A DNA stretch of 64,000 bases from a virus: IMG/VR virus record IMGVR_UViG_3300047558_000077, positions 1 through 64,000 of that record; one strand, given 5' to 3'. Position numbers and translations under genes: made by a program. The notes beneath the pieces are model-generated. The model was not told the DNA's origin, did no database searches, and worked only from the letters and a program-made list of their open reading frames with translations. Below, piece by piece: positions 61,423 to 64,000 of this stretch (the stretch's first letter is position 1; each line of letters begins with the position of its first letter).

Positions 61423-61549
61423 CTGTAAATACAACGTTCGTCGTAGACCTAAACATTTTAAGGAAAGGCCATATAATAATTTTGCCCAAGCGCCTTGGTC
61501 ATGGTTTATTACATGTGTCAATTTGACAAAGAGAAAAAAGTATGTATGA
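61409..61549 (+). CDS. Very short basic protein, paralogue pair member 2
   Basis: A 46-residue frame (YNVRRRPKHFKERPYNNF, then PWSWF) paralogous to the preceding one. It ends within the start codon region of the exported protein at 61546. Confidence 0.4.
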   Translation: MRIHDCKYNVRRRPKHFKERPYNNFAQAPWSWFITCVNLTKRKKYV

Positions 61550-61782
61550 TGAAATATTTGATGATAATCTCAATGGTGGTATTCCCCACGGTTACTAATG
61601 CTCAACTAGCAATGACCACGGACAATCATTCTTTGACACAATCTACTGCCAATCCTCCGTTGAGATCGCCAGCGTATTCTTGGCAGCCAAATACAAGTGA
61701 TGGTGCCACACAGGGTTGGCAGTCAACTGTTCCGACTGGTGGTGCCAGAGGAATCGTAACAGAATGGGAAGAAGTTGAGTGA
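61546..61782 (+). CDS. Small exported protein upstream of pmoC
   Basis: A 78-residue protein starting at tandem ATG codons. A signal peptide (KYLMIISMVVFPTVTNAQ, cleavage likely after TNA) leads to a mature part of about 55 residues with Ser, Thr, Gly and Trp (AYSWQPNTSDGATQGWQSTVP) and an acidic end. No cysteine is present. It is the nearest gene to pmoC, but the two have separate signals, so a shared role is only a suggestion. Confidence 0.5.
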   Translation: MMKYLMIISMVVFPTVTNAQLAMTTDNHSLTQSTANPPLRSPAYSWQPNTSDGATQGWQSTVPTGGARGIVTEWEEVE

Positions 61783-61850
61783 CGAAAAATGAACGCAGAT
61801 TGTCTAGAAATGAATGTCTTTCAGACGAGTTTTGTGTCATTATAGCGACA

Positions 61851-61907
61851 AGTAGTCAATGGTGACTACTAAATAAAAGACCGGGCATCCTATCCCGGAG
61901 ACCGGTC
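61851..61907 (+). promoter_or_regulatory. pmoC late promoter and structured leader
   Basis: An 8-base perfect inverted repeat (61851-61858 with 61863-61870) runs into CTAAATA (61869-61875). Next comes CCGGG (61881-61885) with CCCGG (61894-61898), and an alternative pairing of GACCGG (61879-61884) with CCGGTC (61902-61907), so two leader folds compete. A ribosome site (TAGGAG) and the pmoC ATG at 61931 follow. It has the same build as the leaders of gp18 and gp20. Confidence 0.75.
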
Positions 61908-61930
61908 AATCACAAAATAGGAGTGAATAT

Positions 61931-62704
61931 ATGAGCGTTGTAAAACAAACGGCAACTGCCGTGGCCACCGACGTTGATACACAGGTCGTTGACCTACGAG
62001 GCATGTGGATTGGGCTCGCCCTTCTAAATGTCTTTTATCTAATCGTCCGTATCTATGAACAGGTTTATGGCTGGCGTGCTGGTCTTGACTCGTTCGCACC
62101 AGAGTTTCAGACATATTGGATGTCTATTCTTTGGACAGAAATCCCACTAGAACTTATCTCAGGTCTTGGTCTTGCAGGTTATCTTTGGAAGACTAGAACC
62201 CGTGACTTCTCTCTTGTAACACCAAGGGAAGAAATGCGCCGTCTAGCGGTGTTGGTTCAGTGGTTGGTTGTTTATGCTGTTGCTATCTACTGGGGTGCAT
62301 CGTTCTTCACCGAACAGGATGGTACCTGGCATATGACAGTCATTCGTGATACGGATTTCACTCCGTCCCACATCATTGAGTTCTACATGAGTTACCCAAT
62401 CTACTCAATCATTGCTGTTGGTGCGTTCTTCTATGCTCGCACTCGTATCCCTTACTTTGCTCAGGGATATAGCCTAGCATTCTTGATTGTTGCTATTGGA
62501 CCATTCATGATCATCCCGAACGTTGGCCTGAATGAGTGGGGCCACACCTTCTGGTTCATGGAAGAACTATTCGTTGCTCCTCTACATTGGGGCTTCGTGT
62601 TCTTCGGCTGGATGGCTCTAGGTGTCTTTGGCGTTGTGCTACAGATCCTAGGTCGTGTCCACAGTCTCGTTGGACGAGATGGTGTAAGACTCCTTACCGA
62701 ATAA
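61931..62704 (+). CDS. pmoC: Particulate methane monooxygenase subunit C
   Basis: A 257-residue membrane protein with about six hydrophobic segments, the usual length for alphaproteobacterial PmoC. Metal ligands known from Methylococcus PmoC (Asp156, His160, His173, and Asn227, His231, His245) map here with a constant offset of 26 to D130, H134 and H147 (EQDGTWH, TPSHIIEF) and to N201, H205 and H219 (LNEWGH, APLHWGF). Both copper sites are thus intact. In hosts PmoC works with PmoA and PmoB in intracytoplasmic membranes to oxidise methane to methanol. The phage gene stands alone, without pmoA or pmoB in the window, so the product would have to join host subunits. Its GC content is higher than that of nearby small genes and similar to that of gp23. 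Confidence 0.96.
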   Translation: MSVVKQTATAVATDVDTQVVDLRGMWIGLALLNVFYLIVRIYEQVYGWRAGLDSFAPEFQTYWMSILWTEIPLELISGLGLAGYLWKTRTRDFSLVTPREEMRRLAVLVQWLVVYAVAIYWGASFFTEQDGTWHMTVIRDTDFTPSHIIEFYMSYPIYSIIAVGAFFYARTRIPYFAQGYSLAFLIVAIGPFMIIPNVGLNEWGHTFWFMEELFVAPLHWGFVFFGWMALGVFGVVLQILGRVHSLVGRDGVRLLTE

Positions 62705-62714
62705 ATGTCAACAG

Positions 62715-62741
62715 GGGTGCGACGCAATGTCGCACCCTTTT
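62715..62741 (+). terminator. Rho-independent terminator after pmoC
   Basis: GGGTGCGAC pairs perfectly with GTCGCACCC around a GCAAT loop, followed by TTTT, 10 bases after the pmoC stop. It closes a single-gene unit. Confidence 0.92.
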
Positions 62742-62744
62742 CTA

Positions 62745-62773
62745 TTGACAACGGCAATATCCATTGATATAAT
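62745..62773 (+). promoter_or_regulatory. Sigma70-type promoter
   Basis: TTGACA (62745-62750), a 17-base spacer, TATAAT (62768-62773), right after the pmoC terminator. It drives the small genes that follow. Confidence 0.88.
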
Positions 62774-62796
62774 GCAAAGACACTGGAGATTCCAAT

Positions 62797-63207
62797 ATGC
62801 CGTTGCTTCCCGCTTATTATACCACGACTAATCTTCGGAAGCGCAAGTCTAAAAAGACTAATACTTCCGAACATACTAAGTGGCTAGAGTCCATGGGTCT
62901 TACGCCCAAGCAGATAAAAAGTAAAAAGTCAAAGAATACTTCCTGGAAGTCTGACTATACTGCCTCTTTGCATGTCGACCGTTCCACAAAACATTACGAA
63001 AAATCTATTCAAGAGGTGTGTAACGCACCTGCTAATGCCACGGCTAATCGTTCCGTGATGGCTAATCTACATAAAGAGAACGAAGAAACTCGCAAGGCTA
63101 TTCTTGATAAAGCCAAGCGGGTCATGCCACTTTACAATAAGGGTGGACTCCAGGTTCTCTCTGAGTCTGATGATCTCAAAGCACTCAACAAAACTGTGAG
63201 GGTATAA
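62797..63207 (+). CDS. Conserved phage hypothetical protein
   Basis: A 136-residue basic protein with a Lys-rich start (LRKRKSKKTNTSEHTKWLESMGLTPKQIKSKK) and a helix near the end (KENEETRKAILDKAKRVMPLYNKGG). This pattern is frequent in aquatic phage genomes without known function. It is the first gene after an early promoter. Confidence 0.6.
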   Translation: MPLLPAYYTTTNLRKRKSKKTNTSEHTKWLESMGLTPKQIKSKKSKNTSWKSDYTASLHVDRSTKHYEKSIQEVCNAPANATANRSVMANLHKENEETRKAILDKAKRVMPLYNKGGLQVLSESDDLKALNKTVRV

Positions 63208-63341
63208 TGGCATTAGAAGAACATGACTATATTGAATGGCATTTCAATATTCGTTATAGAGCCTGGTGGTATTTTCATATTCGCTGGCATGATGATTATG
63301 ATGCATGTGAAATCGAACCTGTAATCTATTGGGGTGCATGA
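63207..63341 (+). CDS. Very short aromatic-rich protein
   Basis: A 44-residue frame, starting in the preceding stop (TAATGG) and overlapping the next ATG. It is unusually rich in Trp, Tyr and His (IEWHFNIRYRAWWYFHIRWHDDY). Confidence 0.45.
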   Translation: MALEEHDYIEWHFNIRYRAWWYFHIRWHDDYDACEIEPVIYWGA

Positions 63342-63607
63342 TGAGCAAGAAAGCAAGACGTAGACCTTCATGGAAAAAGTATATTGGCCCAAGATCGTTT
63401 TATATCGATCTAATCAATGAAGAAACAGGAGAACTATTTGAGAGGGTCATGGTTAAAGATGGCACCTTTCTTCGTGATATGCTAAAGAGAAATGGTCCTG
63501 TTGTTTTAGAAGAAAATCTAAGACAGGCATTTATAGACCTTGCGGAGAGGACACTAAATAATGACAGACAAGTCCAGATTGAAAGCAATAACTCAAAAGA
63601 TGTTTGA
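63341..63607 (+). CDS. Small hypothetical protein
   Basis: An 88-residue basic protein (KKARRRPSWKKYIGPRSFYIDLINEETGELFERVM). Coupled to its neighbour by overlap; an in-frame ATG three bases upstream is an alternative start. No family was recognised. Confidence 0.5.
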   Translation: MSKKARRRPSWKKYIGPRSFYIDLINEETGELFERVMVKDGTFLRDMLKRNGPVVLEENLRQAFIDLAERTLNNDRQVQIESNNSKDV

Positions 63608-63800
63608 AGTGCATGACGAAACTTTTAAGCAGTTAGCAGAAAGCGAACGCAGAGATCGTAAGTTTAGATTGGAGATGGCAAATGAAATCTGGAGAAAAGT
63701 CAAAGGTATTGACATTCCCGAAGACTACTCGGAAGAGGATCGTTTGTCAATATACGAGCGTTACTACCACCGAGCCGTCTCCATGTCCCAAGGAGAGTAG
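63561..63800 (+). CDS. Small helical hypothetical protein
   Basis: A 79-residue charged helical protein (FEVHDETFKQLAESERRDRKFRLEMANEIWRKVKG). It overlaps the previous gene by 47 bases. No family was recognised. Confidence 0.5.
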   Translation: MTDKSRLKAITQKMFEVHDETFKQLAESERRDRKFRLEMANEIWRKVKGIDIPEDYSEEDRLSIYERYYHRAVSMSQGE

Positions 63801-63870
63801 AAGTTATTGGCCCACATTGCTAGGCGCATTCATTGGACTGTTATACATTTCTATTCTATTTGTATTATAA
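63682..63870 (+). CDS. Possible short membrane protein, start unclear
   Basis: The C-terminal 25 residues form a membrane helix (YWPTLLGAFIGLLYISILFVL) reaching a stop at 63870, with AAGGAG at about 63790. The only ATG (63682) lies deep in the overlapping gene, so translation may begin at a later non-ATG codon. Confidence 0.3.
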   Translation: MKSGEKSKVLTFPKTTRKRIVCQYTSVTTTEPSPCPKESRSYWPTLLGAFIGLLYISILFVL

Positions 63871-63879
63871 GGAAGAGTT

Positions 63880-64000
63880 ATGGATCAAGATACTATTGTA
63901 GGCATCCAGAAGATGCGAGAACATAAACCCACAACTGTCTATGATCTTATGGACGAAAGAGATGCCTATAAACAGGCACTGTGGGATATCACAAAAGCAG
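63880..64000 (+). CDS. Partial hypothetical protein, 3' end cut off
   Basis: The frame starts with ATG after GGAAGAG and is open to the window end (40 residues: MDQDTIVGIQKMREHKP, then DLMDERDAYKQALWD). Too short to assign. Confidence 0.5.
   Translation, partial: MDQDTIVGIQKMREHKPTTVYDLMDERDAYKQALWDITKA

Noticed and set aside
61523-61550. TTGACA-16-TATGAT as an early promoter for pmoC
   Set aside because: It overlaps the start codon of the exported protein gene and has no GTGAAAGGA leader. The downstream late promoter explains pmoC better.
61931-62704. AmoC (ammonia monooxygenase) instead of PmoC
   Set aside because: Length and the exact ligand offset fit alphaproteobacterial PmoC. A tree would be needed to exclude a divergent PxmC- or AmoC-like origin completely.
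1-64000. tRNA genes and CRISPR arrays
   Set aside because: No cloverleaf-like stretch or regularly spaced direct repeats were found; gaps between genes are too short for either.

Overview
The window is a contiguous piece of a T4-like myovirus genome. All recognisable genes are on the + strand, genes are tightly packed with many ATGA, TAATG and GTGA overlaps, and no stretch over 300 bases lacks a gene. The core is unmistakably T4-like: neck and tail completion proteins (gp13, gp14, gp15), terminase (gp16, gp17), sheath, tube and portal (gp18, gp19, gp20), prohead protease, scaffold and major capsid protein (gp21, gp22, gp23), UvsY, UvsW, the late sigma factor gp55, gp47/gp46, the sliding clamp and its loader (gp45, gp44, gp62), RegA, DsbA, dNMP kinase and dUTPase. 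A particulate methane monooxygenase subunit C gene (pmoC) at 61931-62704, closest in length and ligand spacing to alphaproteobacterial (Methylocystis/Methylosinus-type) PmoC, points to an aerobic methanotroph host. Phages carrying pmoC have been described from freshwater metagenomes, so the presence of the gene is not itself new. Its control elements and the company it keeps here deserve study.

Layout. 1-6.7 kb: fibre or appendage-like proteins, a thioredoxin-like protein, neck genes and an HNH homing endonuclease inserted at the start of gene 14. 6.7-21.3 kb: terminase, tail and capsid genes, led by T4-style late promoters (CTAAATA, ATAAATA or TATAAATA), ending at a strong terminator after gp23 and a second tail-tube paralogue. 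21.3-30.4 kb: recombination and late-transcription genes, with a complete FtsH protease gene between gp47 and gp46. 30.4-38.6 kb: small accessory genes, a methyltransferase, a 2OG-oxygenase-like protein, a DUF4338-like protein and a von Willebrand/MoxR-type AAA+ pair. 38.6-46.1 kb: a glycosyltransferase, a frameshifted HNH endonuclease, replication clamp genes, RegA, dUTPase, a PAAR spike and Hsp20. 46.1-58.6 kb: a glycan cassette of glycosyltransferases, sugar-nucleotide enzymes, methyltransferases and a hydroxylase, interrupted by a GIY-YIG endonuclease. 58.6-64 kb: small genes, an acyl-CoA dehydrogenase, pmoC, and further small genes.

Regulation. Two promoter classes can be read directly. 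Eight sigma70-type promoters (TTGACA-like, 17-18 nt, TATAAT-like) stand before uvsY, gp47, the vWA and AAA+ genes, gp45, hsp20 and others. Late promoters of gp55 type stand before most virion genes and also before pmoC and two homing endonucleases. Several late transcripts would begin with a strong hairpin. pmoC has its own late promoter, a structured leader and its own terminator, so it looks like a separately controlled late transcription unit.

How the genes might work together (inference). The virus makes its own late transcription machinery (gp55, gp45, gp44/62, DsbA) and uses it to express virion genes and PmoC, which could sustain methane oxidation and so energy supply during late infection. 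FtsH, Hsp20 and acyl-CoA dehydrogenase may act on membrane-protein turnover, folding and carbon metabolism in the same host. The glycan cassette probably decorates virion or cell-surface structures.
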